NCBI RefSeq assembly: GCF_000374825.1
Contig: NZ_KB895388.1
Span: forward strand, 1 to 64,000
DNA length: 64,000 nucleotides
Direction: 5' to 3'
DNA from: Paenibacillus sanguinis 2301083 = DSM 16941
GTDB lineage: Bacteria; Bacillota; Bacilli; Paenibacillales; Paenibacillaceae
The position numbers were made by a program, and so were the translations under genes. Every line of letters starts with the position of its first letter. Position 1 is the first letter of the stretch. Of the stretch, positions 8,301-16,448 are shown piece by piece. The notes under the pieces are model-generated. The model saw only the letters and a program-made list of their open reading frames with translations. It was not told the origin of the DNA and searched no databases.

Positions 8301-8454
8301 AGCCGTTGGCCGTAGGCGGCCCATCATAAAATACAAAGTTAGGGCGGCCCTTTCGATTCTCAATGCTCCGCTTGAACGTGTTCTCCCGATTCCATTTGTC
8401 CAAAATCCGCAGGTCGCGCGTACGCGCATGTTCTTTGACATCCACTTTCTTCAT
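5362..8454 (-). CDS. ileS: Isoleucyl-tRNA synthetase, eukaryote-like (type 2)
   Basis: Charges tRNA-Ile with isoleucine. The 1030-aa protein has the HIGH motif in FYDGPPTANGLPHIGH, the editing domain with LAWTTTPWTLP, and KMSKSKGN. The GLPHIGH context, about 1030 aa length and lack of the C-terminal CxxC zinc finger place it with the eukaryote-like IleS2 group rather than the about 920-aa IleS1 of B. subtilis. The longest frame starts at 8493, but AAAGGAAG precedes the ATG at 8454 with seven-base spacing, giving MKKVDVKEHARTRD. Expression is controlled by the T-box leader upstream. It occupies the usual divIVA-ileS-lspA position. Confidence 0.93.
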   Translation of the reverse strand: MKKVDVKEHARTRDLRILDKWNRENTFKRSIENRKGRPNFVFYDGPPTANGLPHIGHVLGRVIKDFIGRYQTMKGYRVVRKAGWDTHGLPVELGVEKELGISGKQEIEKYGIEAFVKKCKDSVFGYEKQWREFTEAIAYWADLDDPYITLNNSYIESVWNILATIHDKGLLYRGHRVSPYCPCCQTSLSSHEVAQGYEDVKDLSATAKFKLHGTGEYVLAWTTTPWTLPAHVALAMNPEMEYAKVQQADGVYIVAKNLVEKVMKGDYTVLSTHLGTEFIGKTYTPPFGYIKADKINVIVGASFVTDASGTGIVHMAPAHGEDDYRVCRENGISFVSVVNGQGRYTEEVTDFAGRFVKDCDLDIVKMLSEQGLLYSKEKYEHSYPFCWRCKSPLLYYAMESWFIETTAVKDQLIANNNAVEWYPEHVREGRFGKFLQELVDWNISRNRYWGTPLNVWVCSDCGEQFAPHSLQELREHAVGEVSEDLELHKPYVDEVKVHCPHCESGVMTRTSEVIDVWFDSGSMPFAQHHYPFENKETFEEQYPADMICEGIDQTRGWFYSLLAISTLYTGKAPYKAVIATGHVLDENGQKMSKSKGNVIDPWDIINEFGTDAFRWALLSDSAPWNSKRFSKGIVGEAKSKVMDTLVNTHAFLTLYAGIDGYKPEEHPYRPSTNKLDRWILSRLNSLIPVIDKGLAVNDYVNAAQAIEGFVDELSNWYIRRSRDRFWGSGLGEDKVSAYQTLIHVLLTVSKLIAPFAPMIAEDIFTNLRGGESVHFADYPQPDEALIDLELEQDMESARQIVELARNVRNESGIKTRQPLSNLIVSMDRHFAVEEYEEIIKEEINVKVIDIEHSDSGFVDFTLKLNLKVAGKKYGKNVGFLQGYLKGLAAEQTRAIVDQGQFSIVSPEGEELTVTAEELLIEKQAKPGFASASGYGLTVALNTDITPELEQEGWVREVVRAVQDTRKKLDLAIEKRVRLTLDVDDELKEAIQAFEHVLRENVLVNELTFGEAEGKPETADLGQKSIRLWID

Positions 8455-8489
8455 GTTTTCGCTTCCTTTCACTTGTTTACATAGAAAAA

Positions 8490-8808
8490 ACAAAAAAAGC
8501 CCCGCCCCAAAAGGGACGAGACCTGGCTCGCGTTACCACCCTTGTTCCATGAACGTATAGAGCACCTCATAAAAATGAGGATGTGCTTCAAGCGAACATG
8601 ACACCTTGATCCCATACGCTTCATATGGGGTCGGGATAACGGCCGACAGCCGGCAAAGCTTACTTGATATTTCAGCTTGGCTTCTCCGGGATGATCTTCC
8701 ACTCGCGCTTTGAACATTGGCTTTCAGCAAATCGCCAACTCTCTGGAGAACAAAATCACGGTGTACTGGTTCCCATCATCAAATGTTTAACCTATTCAAG
8801 TACATTAT
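8490..8808 (-). promoter_or_regulatory. T-box leader of ileS (isoleucine specifier)
   Basis: The minus strand shows the T-box sequence AAGGGTGGTAACGCGAG (8527-8543), an AG-rich stem I start AGAGAGTTGGCGATTTGCTG, and a candidate ATC isoleucine specifier in GTGGAAGATCATCC. The terminator is CTCGTCCCTTTTGGGGCGGGG followed by CTTTTTTT (8491-8521). Uncharged tRNA-Ile would pair with the T-box and permit transcription into ileS. The specifier assignment agrees with the downstream gene. Confidence 0.9.
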
Positions 8809-8816
8809 GTACATAG

Positions 8817-8845
8817 TTATAACGCATTTGGTGCGTGCATGTCAA
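8817..8845 (-). promoter_or_regulatory. Sigma-A promoter of the ileS leader
   Basis: Minus strand -35 TTGACA (8840-8845) and -10 TTATAA (8817-8822), spacer 17 bases; start near 8808, directly before the T-box leader. Confidence 0.7.
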
Positions 8846-8861
8846 TGAGTCCCTATCCTAA

Positions 8862-8903
8862 CAAAAAACCATTTGCCTCTTCCTTCGATAAGCGGGCAAA
8901 TGG
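8862..8903 (-). terminator. Terminator downstream of divIVA
   Basis: Minus strand hairpin CCATTTGCC...GGCAAATGG (8869-8903) followed by six T (8863-8868). It separates the divIVA operon from the ileS promoter. Confidence 0.8.
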
Positions 8904-8928
8904 CATTTATTAATGTTACTTATCAAGC

Positions 8929-9435
8929 TTAGTATAACTCCGGTACTTCCCGACCTTTATCTGCCGCATGCTCACGGGTATCCAGCGTATCCCATCCGTC
9001 GCTGGAAAGCAAATCAAGCTGAGCTTCTACCAGTGTGCGGAACCGTGCTCTGTAAATAGATGCCTGCTTCTTAAGCTCTTCAACCTCCAGGGCCACCTTG
9101 CGCGACTTCGCTAGAGACTCGTTCACGATCCGGTCGGCATTCTTCTCCGCTTCCTTCACAATAAGCTGTGCTTCCTTCTTGGCATTATTCTTGACCTCAT
9201 CAGCAGCTTCCTGAGCCACAATAATTGTCTTGCTCAATGTTTCTTCAATCGTGGCAAAGTGATCCAGCTTCTCCTGTACAGCCAGCAATTGATTATGAAG
9301 CTCTTTATTCTCACGAATCACAATTTCATAGTCCTTAATGACCTGATCAAGAAATTCATTGACTTCATCTTCGTCATAACCGCGAATTCGTCTGGAGAAC
9401 TCTTTGTTATGTATATCTAACGGCGTTAATGGCAT
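8929..9435 (-). CDS. divIVA: Septum site/polarity coiled-coil protein DivIVA
   Basis: 168-aa protein that binds negatively curved membrane at septa and poles. The N-terminal lipid-binding domain begins MPLTPLDIHNKEFSRRIRGYDEDEVNEFLDQV, followed by a long charged coiled coil (about residues 30-130). AGGAGGT lies seven bases before the ATG at 9435; the frame start at 9444 is a GTG inside that ribosome site. It is the last gene of the ylm cluster, with a terminator behind it. Confidence 0.93.
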   Translation of the reverse strand: MPLTPLDIHNKEFSRRIRGYDEDEVNEFLDQVIKDYEIVIRENKELHNQLLAVQEKLDHFATIEETLSKTIIVAQEAADEVKNNAKKEAQLIVKEAEKNADRIVNESLAKSRKVALEVEELKKQASIYRARFRTLVEAQLDLLSSDGWDTLDTREHAADKGREVPELY

Positions 9436-9566
9436 GATCCCCACCTCCTATAATTTTCGGGCACCTCCCGCAAGGGGAAGACGCGGTCATTATCCATATC
9501 TATGTGGCAACAGATAGTTTGAACTATACTTATTCGACAAGAATTCACCATCTCCTGCAAAGCCAA

Positions 9567-10358
9567 TCACACAAATTTACCGATTTTGACACGATGTCTC
9601 CCTTTTTTGGTCAATCCATCTACCTCAAGCACCTTAAAACGACCAAATCCTTGCAGTGCGACGATATCTCCTGCCTTAAGCGGCTTGGAGGGGTCCTCCT
9701 CAACACGCCAGTTCACCCGGCAGCGTCCCGCCTTGATTGGAAGCAGTACCTTGTTGCGACTGAGCCGGAACACGTCGCTGGCAATGCCATCCAACCTTAA
9801 GGAAGCCACCGTCAAGTCCAGCGGCTCTAGCTCCTTCTCTACCCTTCTTAGCTCGTTTAGCTCCAGAATATCTGTCATTACCCCTACACGGTGCACCTGA
9901 CGAAGATGAAGCTGAACAAATGAAGCAATCTCTTCCGCCACCACCACATGGCAGCCATCCTCCAGCACATGAATATCACCAATTTTGTCCCGCTTTAGTC
10001 CCAAGCCCAAAATTGAACCCAAATAATCACCATGCTGAAGAGTTTGGAACTTTTGGTCCCCCGAAGTTACTGCCAGCACTTTCATTCCCATCGATTCTCC
10101 ACTAAGATCGCGATAATCAGGGGCTATCAATGCCCGGCATCGTTCAGCACCTTCATAGCCGCCATCCAGGCGAATAACGACATCCGGATGACGATTGGCT
10201 AAGGATTCCAAGATGTATCCCTGTCTTGGATCAAGGAAATCGCTGCGTTTGACCTCATGGTATTCCCCCGCATTGACCACCCACTCCCATGCACGGTCAA
10301 CAAAGGGACGTTCTTCTGGACTAAAATGCTCATATAGTTCTGTTCTCATCAAATTCAC
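9567..10358 (-). CDS. ylmH: RNA-binding S4 domain protein YlmH
   Basis: 263-aa protein with an N-terminal YlmH domain (YEHFSPEERPFVDRAWEWV) and a C-terminal S4 RNA-binding domain (about residues 182-245). YlmH-type proteins have been linked to division genes and to rescue of stalled ribosomes. The start is uncertain: GTG at 10358, four bases behind the ylmG stop, or ATG at 10349 giving MRTELYEHF, which resembles the B. subtilis N-terminus. It lies between ylmG and divIVA as in other Bacilli. Confidence 0.88.
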   Translation of the reverse strand: MNLMRTELYEHFSPEERPFVDRAWEWVVNAGEYHEVKRSDFLDPRQGYILESLANRHPDVVIRLDGGYEGAERCRALIAPDYRDLSGESMGMKVLAVTSGDQKFQTLQHGDYLGSILGLGLKRDKIGDIHVLEDGCHVVVAEEIASFVQLHLRQVHRVGVMTDILELNELRRVEKELEPLDLTVASLRLDGIASDVFRLSRNKVLLPIKAGRCRVNWRVEEDPSKPLKAGDIVALQGFGRFKVLEVDGLTKKGRHRVKIGKFV

Positions 10359-10359
10359 G

Positions 10360-10632
10360 TTACCTGATGATAAAGTACAGCACGCTCAGCAACCCATCTA
10401 CAGCCAGGCGCAACACAAACAAGGCCACGATCGGGGAAATATCAATGGCTCCCATAATCGGAGGAATAAAGCGCCGGAATATAGCCAAATAAGGCTCAAC
10501 CAGCTTTCCAAGCAATTCGCCAATGAAACTTTCGCGAGCGTTCGGAACCCAGGACATCAGGATATAGACTAAAATCATGTAGAAGTAGATATTGTAAAGC
10601 ACTAGTACGATAGAATTGATAGTCCCTATCAA
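10360..10632 (-). CDS. ylmG: YggT family membrane protein YlmG
   Basis: 90-aa protein with two hydrophobic segments joined by a conserved loop with SWVPNARES and PYLAIFRRFIPPI, the YggT signature. It belongs to the sepF-ylmG-ylmH division cluster; a direct biochemical role is not known. GAGGTGA precedes a TTG start. The gene follows sepF by seven bases. Confidence 0.85.
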   Translation of the reverse strand: MIGTINSIVLVLYNIYFYMILVYILMSWVPNARESFIGELLGKLVEPYLAIFRRFIPPIMGAIDISPIVALFVLRLAVDGLLSVLYFIIR

Positions 10633-10639
10633 GCAGTCT

Positions 10640-11092
10640 TCACCTCATTCTGTTATAGTCAGGATCCTCGGTTAGTATTTCCGTAATTGACCCTTCAATT
10701 TCAACTGTGTCGGGCGTACATAGAAAGATATTTCCGCCTATCTTGGAAATACTGCCGCTAAGCGCATAGATCGTTCCACTCAGAAAATCGATAATACGCA
10801 TAGCCTGATCATTGCGCACCCGTTGCAAATTGACAACAACCGATCGGTGCGAACGCAAATGATCAGCAATTTCCTGTGCCTCATCATAGGAACGAGGCTC
10901 ATAGAGAATAACCTTCACATTCTTCTGGGAGTGAATGCTCACAACGTTATTTCCTCTCTGATTTTTACGGGATTCAAAGCTTGGGGTTTCAAGTTCCGTA
11001 TCTTCCTCAGCATCGGAGAAACGCTCGCGCTCCACAACTTCCTCTTCTTCCTGCAGCCCCAGATAATTCATAAACCGGTTCATGACTCCCAT
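10640..11092 (-). CDS. sepF: Cell division protein SepF
   Basis: 150-aa FtsZ partner that anchors the Z-ring to the membrane. The N-terminal amphipathic segment [14 protein letters not shown] is the membrane anchor; the C-terminal half (about residues 60-140) carries the DUF552 core with [19 protein letters not shown] and [24 protein letters not shown] lies before the ATG at 11092, preferred over the upstream frame start at 11140. It overlaps the ylmE stop by 13 bases. Confidence 0.92.
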   Translation of the reverse strand: MGVMNRFMNYLGLQEEEEVVERERFSDAEEDTELETPSFESRKNQRGNNVVSIHSQKNVKVILYEPRSYDEAQEIADHLRSHRSVVVNLQRVRNDQAMRIIDFLSGTIYALSGSISKIGGNIFLCTPDTVEIEGSITEILTEDPDYNRMR

Positions 11093-11784
11093 GTCATCTC
11101 TTCCCCTTTCCCCACTAAAATGGTCCCTAGACGCACCCATGTTGCCCCTTCCTCAATCGCTACCTCAAAATCGCCTGACATTCCCATTGACAGTTCGGTT
11201 AGCGGTTCATCCATGATACTCAGATCGTTCAACTCGTCACGCAATTTGCGAAGTCTGCGAAACACGGGTCTCGTCAGCTCCGGATCATCCTCAATCGGAG
11301 CCATCGTCATGAGACCAATGATCTTGATGTGAGGATAAGCTGCCATTTCTCTCAAGAAATCCGCTGCAGCTTCCGGCGCAATTCCCTGCTTGGAAGCCTC
11401 TCCGGATACATTAACCTGTACAAAGGCCGAGACTGTAGTATTCAACCCCTTGGCCCGCTTCTCCACCTCACTCGCCAGAGAAATCCGGTCTAGCGAATGA
11501 ATATATTGAAATCTACCGATGACATCTTTGACCTTTCTGCTCTGCAAATGGCCGATGAAATGCCATACGCCCTGTCCACCAAGCGCTTCCCACTTCGGCA
11601 CAGCGTGCTGAGGGCGGTTCTCTCCAATATGGGTTATTCCTTCCTCCAGGACCGCGCGGGTTAAGTCCGATGACACGTACTTGGTAACGGCTACAATATG
11701 CACGTCCTCGCGTCTTCGTCCGCTGCGCTCGCAAGCCGCCTGAATTCGCTCTTCCACCTGCTTAATCTGTTCCTTCAGCGACAA
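11080..11784 (-). CDS. ylmE: YggS/YlmE family PLP-binding protein
   Basis: 234-aa protein with the alanine-racemase-like barrel of the PLPBP family, with the PLP lysine in [13 protein letters not shown] and the signature FIGHLQSRK and [13 protein letters not shown]. Members control vitamin B6 homeostasis rather than catalysing a known reaction. AGAGGTGA precedes a TTG at 11784 with eight-base spacing; the GTG at 11796 lies within that ribosome site. Between pgeF and sepF. Confidence 0.88.
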   Translation of the reverse strand: MSLKEQIKQVEERIQAACERSGRRREDVHIVAVTKYVSSDLTRAVLEEGITHIGENRPQHAVPKWEALGGQGVWHFIGHLQSRKVKDVIGRFQYIHSLDRISLASEVEKRAKGLNTTVSAFVQVNVSGEASKQGIAPEAAADFLREMAAYPHIKIIGLMTMAPIEDDPELTRPVFRRLRKLRDELNDLSIMDEPLTELSMGMSGDFEVAIEEGATWVRLGTILVGKGEEMTWES

Positions 11785-11792
11785 CGAAAGGA

Positions 11793-12644
11793 TCACCTCT
11801 CTTTCATGCCAATCCAGCTGGCCATCCTTCCTGTCACCCCATTTTGCTTGCGGTATGAGAAGAAAATTTCAGGATGGCAGCTTGTACACCACGTTGTACA
11901 TTCGATATGAGTCGGCAATATTCCTGCTTTAATCATAATGATTCGATTCATTTCTTTCAAGTTCAGCATTGTTTTTCCTTCATGAACAGAGGGAGAGCAC
12001 CATTCCGACTCCGTTATTCCGTCCTCTTCTGGTGGCAGCGCTAGCCGTGCCTGCGCCATGACCTTCTCATCCACTTCATAGCAGCATTCCCCAATGCTTG
12101 GTCCTAGGGCCACGCGAATATCCGCTGGTCGACTGCCAAACTCCTGCTCCATTCTGGACACCATTGCACTTGCCATCCCCGCTACTGTGCCTTTCCAACC
12201 AGCATGAGCCAGTCCGACAACCCGCTGTACAGGGTCCGCAAAATATAGGGGAACACAATCGGCATAGAAGGAAGTAAGCAGCACGCCGGGAACATCGGTG
12301 AGGAGTCCGTCGGTTTGCTGGAAAGCATCCTGACGGCTCAGGTAGCCCCGCCCAGCATCCCCGGAGCGTACCACAGCAATGTTCGTCCCGTGAACCTGTT
12401 CTCCGCAGGTCCATGCCTCGGGCGCAAAGCCCAGCGCCTCGGCCAGAAGGCGCCGGTTCTCCAGCACATGTACAGGATTATCTCCTACATGGTAAGCAAG
12501 ATTTAATTGATTATAAGGGACCTCTCCGACCCCGCCAGACTTTCCGGTAAAGCCTACGCTCAGCTCAGGCATTAATAAGCTCCAGGAGCGAAGTTCAAAC
12601 CGCTCCGGCTGCTTTTGATTAGGATTGCTAATAAACGGTTCCAT
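11793..12644 (-). CDS. pgeF: Multicopper polyphenol oxidase/purine nucleosidase-type PgeF (YlmD)
   Basis: 283-aa member of the YfiH/DUF152 family, shown in others to act on purine nucleosides and editing of peptidoglycan precursors. Metal or catalytic residues are visible in CGEQVHG, FYADCVPLYFAD and LAHAGWKGTVAG, with GPSIGECCYEV following. AGGAG precedes two adjacent ATG codons (12647 and 12644); the second has the better spacing. It leads into ylmE. Confidence 0.87.
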   Translation of the reverse strand: MEPFISNPNQKQPERFELRSWSLLMPELSVGFTGKSGGVGEVPYNQLNLAYHVGDNPVHVLENRRLLAEALGFAPEAWTCGEQVHGTNIAVVRSGDAGRGYLSRQDAFQQTDGLLTDVPGVLLTSFYADCVPLYFADPVQRVVGLAHAGWKGTVAGMASAMVSRMEQEFGSRPADIRVALGPSIGECCYEVDEKVMAQARLALPPEEDGITESEWCSPSVHEGKTMLNLKEMNRIIMIKAGILPTHIECTTWCTSCHPEIFFSYRKQNGVTGRMASWIGMKER

Positions 12645-12690
12645 CATCCATCTCCTGGTCAAGATTATTGAAATTATGATTTATTGATAA

Positions 12691-12732
12691 CAGCTTCGTC
12701 CTGGGAAGACGACTTTTTGAACTACCTCTTTA
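12691..12732 (+). repeat. Dispersed repeat, short copy D
   Basis: CAGCTTCGTCCTGGGAAGAC followed by GACTTTTTGAACTACCTCTT, the 40-bp end of the repeat family, present alone. It lies 37 bases behind the ylmC stop. Confidence 0.75.
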
Positions 12733-12768
12733 AGGACAGTTTACCATAAAGTCGGGCCAGTTTCGCCT

Positions 12769-13101
12769 CTACCCCCGCCGTTCCGCCTTTCCATCCCGGT
12801 CAATATATACCGTGGTATCGTAGGCCCCCCCTTTGGGCTCCCTTGCCTCCTCCATCTTCACCAGCACTACATCAGAACCAATTTTAACAATGTTTCTCCA
12901 TGGAATGATTAAATCACTGCCACCGCCAAACAATCCCATAAATTTGGCTCCTGCAGGGACCACAATAGCCTCGATCACCCCTTGCCGCAAATCCAGCTCC
13001 AAATCGCTGATGTGACCAAGCCGCTTCCCATCTACCACATTAATGACATCCTTCGTCTGAAAATCGGAAATTTTCATATTGGCCCTCACCACACTATCCA
13101 T
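12769..13101 (-). CDS. ylmC: PRC-barrel sporulation protein YlmC/YmxH
   Basis: 110-aa protein of the YlmC/YmxH family with a PRC-barrel core: DFQTKDVINVVDGKRLGHISDLELD and LIIPWRNIVKIGSDVVLV. Function unknown; related genes are linked to sporulation. Both the ATG at 13101 (GGAGG upstream) and the one at 13077 (GAGGG upstream, MKISDF) have ribosome sites. It heads the ylmC-divIVA segment but is separated from pgeF by a repeat copy. Confidence 0.82.
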   Translation of the reverse strand: MDSVVRANMKISDFQTKDVINVVDGKRLGHISDLELDLRQGVIEAIVVPAGAKFMGLFGGGSDLIIPWRNIVKIGSDVVLVKMEEAREPKGGAYDTTVYIDRDGKAERRG

Positions 13102-13175
13102 GCCCTTCGCCTCCGCTCCACCGAATTCACTGTCCCTTTACTATATGACTCGTATTTTGCGTACATACGTCTAAA

Positions 13176-13269
13176 AGCGTGGTGAATAAGTTGCCAGAAG
13201 GCCGATATGGAGCTGAAACAGCGAGTGTAAGCCCATATCGCCCGTAGGCCCTGTATTGTTCACCACACT
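13176..13269. repeat. 94-bp nested inverted repeat
   Basis: The left arm AGCGTGGTGAATAA pairs with the right-end TTGTTCACCACACT; inner arms GGCCGATATGGAGCT and AGCCCATATCGCCC also pair, so about 38 bases on each side are roughly 70% complementary. It has no coding potential and no T-run. It lies between ylmC and the terminator of the flavoprotein gene, at the left boundary of the accessory insert. Confidence 0.6.
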
Positions 13270-13331
13270 TCGAAGCATGAGAAACATCATGCTCAGAATT
13301 GGCCTGTTATCTTCTAAACCCAGAAGGACGC

Positions 13332-13379
13332 AAAAAAAGAGCCACGCCTGACGGAATACATTCCGATCAGGCACAGCTC
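13332..13379 (-). terminator. Terminator of the flavoprotein gene
   Basis: Minus strand GAGCTGTGCCTGATCGGAAT pairs with its complement ending GGCGTGGCTC, followed by seven T (13332-13338). Confidence 0.8.
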
Positions 13380-13411
13380 CTCTTTATCCTGTTCCTTCTA
13401 ACACTTTAATG

Positions 13412-15352
13412 CTACTTGCCTAAAGCATCGGCAGCCGCACTCTCGCCGCCAAGACGCCCGGATGTAAAGGAATAACCAATACCTACACCGTTGCCTACAT
13501 AAGTATCGTTAAACAATACACCTTCAGACTCCAAACCTACTGCATAAAGGCCTTTGACCGGTATCCGCTTATCATTCAGCACCTGGAATTTGGTGTTCAC
13601 CAGCAAGCCGCCGACAGACCCCAGGTTATTGATTTCGGCAATCACTGCATAGTAAGGTCCTTCGCCCATAGGTTGCAGGTATTCCTTGGACTTGCCAAAT
13701 TCGCTGTCTACCCCGGTTTGTGTAGCTTTTGCATATTGCTCGAATGCATTCTTGAATACTTCCGCATCCATACCAGCATTTTGAGCCAGTTCTTCTATAG
13801 TGTTGCCCTTGTAGCCGTCCCCGTTCTTGACCATCGTCTCGAACACATTCACTACATTCTTCCATGGAGTGTCCAATTTAAATTGATCCGCAAAATCAGC
13901 ATAGAACTCAGGAGGCATTCCCGGCAGACGTGGTGCTTTAACGCCATTCATCCCCTGACTCTCCAGCGCCTTTAGCTGAGACTGTGAAACAATGACCAGA
14001 TGATAAGGTCCATTGAAGGCGCTGGTATTCGCCGCAGCTACCGCTGTCAAGGTCGCCGTTTCGTCTCTAAAACGGGCGCCGGATGGGCCCACATTCATCA
14101 ATGTCGGCAAGTAGCTGAGCATCATCGGATAGCTTGCTTCAAACGATGGATACTCTTTCTTCAAATTGCTTGTTGCTCTTGCCAACGTTTGGTGCAGCAT
14201 TTGTCCGCCGAAATTATCCGGAACTTTAGCGCCCGCTTCCCAGGCCATTTTCAGGCCTTCGCCAATATTTTGACCAAGTCCGCCGTTAACACCTTCAAAA
14301 CCAAAGGCTTCCTTGACCATTTCCTTATTGCCGGCATATCCCCCCGTCGCCATCACAACGCTCTTGGCTGAAATTTCCAGGGTTGTTCCATCCGCTTTCT
14401 CTGCAACGACGCCAGTTACCACACCATCAGCATTTGTGATGAGCTTCTTGGCAGTGGTTTCCGTAATGACCTGTCCCCCACCTTGCTCCACAGAGCTGGC
14501 CAGCATCTTGCGAAGCGTTTCTTCGCGAGTCTCATAAGCGGGCAGCACATGAAGCTGTTCTCCGCCAACATTCTTGAACGAGGTGACATACCCCTTGCTC
14601 TTCAGCCAATCGTAAGTATCTCCTGATTTGGTTACATATTGACGCAGGCTGGCTGCGTCCACCCGCCAGTGGTTGTTCACGATCCAATCGGCAATTTCCT
14701 TCTCCACATTAACCTTCAAACCACCTTCTACCGCGGCGGAGGAATTGTAGAATTTACCCGCCCAAGACAGGTTGCTGGCACCACCTATAACGGCTGTCTT
14801 CTCGATGATGATTACCTTGGCTCCTTTGTCCGCCGCAGTAACCGCTGCGGATACGCCGGAAGCGCCTGCACCAACGACAACAACGTCGGCCTGCAGTTGC
14901 TCCGTTTTGCCTTCGCCCGCCTTCTTGACGCCCTCACTCTTCAAGGCAGTCAAATCGCCGCCCGCTTTCTTCACGGCATCCTCCACCGCGCTAAGCAATG
15001 CTTGACTTGACAAGCTGGCTCCACTGACAGCATCCACGACCAGTGTTTGATGGGATAAAATTTGCTCCTTCATCTTATTTAGAGCAGAATCCCCCAGTCC
15101 TTCCGTTTCTGTTTGGCTTACGATCTGGATATCCTTGATTTCATCAGCTTTTTCCATGGTAACTTCTACTTTGATTGTACCGTCTTTACCCTCTGCTTCC
15201 CCCATATAGGTTCCTGCCTTGAATGAAGACGCTGCTGAGGAACCAGAGTTCCCTTCGCCTTGCTTGCTGCCCATACATCCGCTAAGCGCAGATACGATCA
15301 GTATCATGCAGAATGTAAGCAAAAGCACCTTGGTCATCCCTTTGCTGTGCAT
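13412..15352 (-). CDS. Lipoprotein FAD/FMN fumarate reductase-like flavoprotein
   Basis: 646-aa extracytoplasmic lipoprotein (hydrophobic signal then SALSGC, Cys26). Residues 43-130 form an FMN-binding domain with DAVSGAS (107-113), the site for covalent FMN attachment by an ApbE flavin transferase, probably on Ser113. Residues 155-640 are a flavocytochrome c/fumarate reductase-type FAD domain (VVVVGAGASGVSAA, IIIEKTAVIGGASNLS, TYVGNGVGIGYSFTSGRLGG). There are no haem CxxCH motifs. Such proteins reduce fumarate, urocanate or similar enoates with electrons from the membrane; the substrate here is unknown. A MerR regulator gene lies directly upstream. Confidence 0.85.
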   Translation of the reverse strand: MHSKGMTKVLLLTFCMILIVSALSGCMGSKQGEGNSGSSAASSFKAGTYMGEAEGKDGTIKVEVTMEKADEIKDIQIVSQTETEGLGDSALNKMKEQILSHQTLVVDAVSGASLSSQALLSAVEDAVKKAGGDLTALKSEGVKKAGEGKTEQLQADVVVVGAGASGVSAAVTAADKGAKVIIIEKTAVIGGASNLSWAGKFYNSSAAVEGGLKVNVEKEIADWIVNNHWRVDAASLRQYVTKSGDTYDWLKSKGYVTSFKNVGGEQLHVLPAYETREETLRKMLASSVEQGGGQVITETTAKKLITNADGVVTGVVAEKADGTTLEISAKSVVMATGGYAGNKEMVKEAFGFEGVNGGLGQNIGEGLKMAWEAGAKVPDNFGGQMLHQTLARATSNLKKEYPSFEASYPMMLSYLPTLMNVGPSGARFRDETATLTAVAAANTSAFNGPYHLVIVSQSQLKALESQGMNGVKAPRLPGMPPEFYADFADQFKLDTPWKNVVNVFETMVKNGDGYKGNTIEELAQNAGMDAEVFKNAFEQYAKATQTGVDSEFGKSKEYLQPMGEGPYYAVIAEINNLGSVGGLLVNTKFQVLNDKRIPVKGLYAVGLESEGVLFNDTYVGNGVGIGYSFTSGRLGGESAAADALGK

Positions 15353-15475
15353 GGCCTTTCTCCCCCTATTGCTTATTGAAGCCCCAAAATGTGATTATTT
15401 TCACATGTATTCAGATAAAGCTTGGCTTCTGTTCAAAGCATAAACCTTGGTCTAACACCAAGGTCAATAGAATGT

Positions 15476-16309
15476 TCAACCAAGATCATCACTAACCTGA
15501 TTCACAGGAATCAATATCTCAAGATAAGAGCGCTTGACTCCATCCCGCTTCTCAGTGAACATCAATCTGCCAGTCACATCACCAGCCACGGTGAGCTCTT
15601 GCTCTTCCAGAGCATCAATCATGAATTGGAGAATGTCCTTCGTAAAATGCTCCTGGCTGGGTGACAGAATAACCGCAGACAAGCATGCGGAAGGTGGAAT
15701 ATATTCCAGCATCCTCTTTTCAAGCTCAATATTCAGTAACTTTACATCCTCCTCAGAGATGGTCAGGCCCCACCCATAATCCAGGCTAAAGGATTCCGAA
15801 ATGAAGGTCTCCCGCTCAATACAAAAGCAATAGAACGTATAAGGCAGCCATTCCATTAATGTATTGATAACCTCCTCGATGCCCTTGGTATCCAGCAAGT
15901 TATTTTTATCGGTCTGTTGAATCCGATATAATCCAGGTCTTGCCTTCAGCTTACATTGCCAAAGGCTTCCTTCGATGTCTTGGATTTCCTTGGCCAATTC
16001 ATCAAGCTTGCCCAGCAGCATAGTGCTTCGACGAATATCCTCAGCTAGCTGGTTTCTACTCTGCTCGACGCTAGCAAGAATCTTCTCCATAGGAGATTCC
16101 TTGATCAACTGAGCTACGTCCTGTAAAGGAATCTGCAGGCTGCGGTACCACCGGCTCATGAGCATATCTCTGGCATCCAAATCGCTAAAGTAACGGTAAT
16201 TGTTATGCTCGTCCTTCATCGGTTTAACGATATCATGCTTCTCGTATAATCTCAGCGTATCTCTGGATATCCCCAGCAGTGAAGAAAACTCACCTATACA
16301 ATAATTCAT
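15476..16309 (-). CDS. MerR family transcriptional regulator
   Basis: 277-aa protein with an N-terminal MerR winged helix (GEFSSLLGISRDTLRLYEKHDIV...NNYRYFSDLDARDML, residues 5-50), a helical linker, and a C-terminal domain of about 150 residues that probably senses a small molecule. GGGGAG precedes the ATG. It lies upstream of the flavoprotein gene on the same strand, 123 bases apart, and may control it. The ligand is not evident. Confidence 0.8.
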   Translation of the reverse strand: MNYCIGEFSSLLGISRDTLRLYEKHDIVKPMKDEHNNYRYFSDLDARDMLMSRWYRSLQIPLQDVAQLIKESPMEKILASVEQSRNQLAEDIRRSTMLLGKLDELAKEIQDIEGSLWQCKLKARPGLYRIQQTDKNNLLDTKGIEEVINTLMEWLPYTFYCFCIERETFISESFSLDYGWGLTISEEDVKLLNIELEKRMLEYIPPSACLSAVILSPSQEHFTKDILQFMIDALEEQELTVAGDVTGRLMFTEKRDGVKRSYLEILIPVNQVSDDLG

Positions 16310-16448
16310 GTTAATTCTCCCCCATCATCTGTTCTCCCTATCATAATGAATAATAGCGTTTTAGACTATGGGGTTGTTAACAGCTGACCGGACTCCCCGA
16401 AGAAGCAATCAGCCGTTAATCATTTGAACACTTCAGACATTGTGAAAC

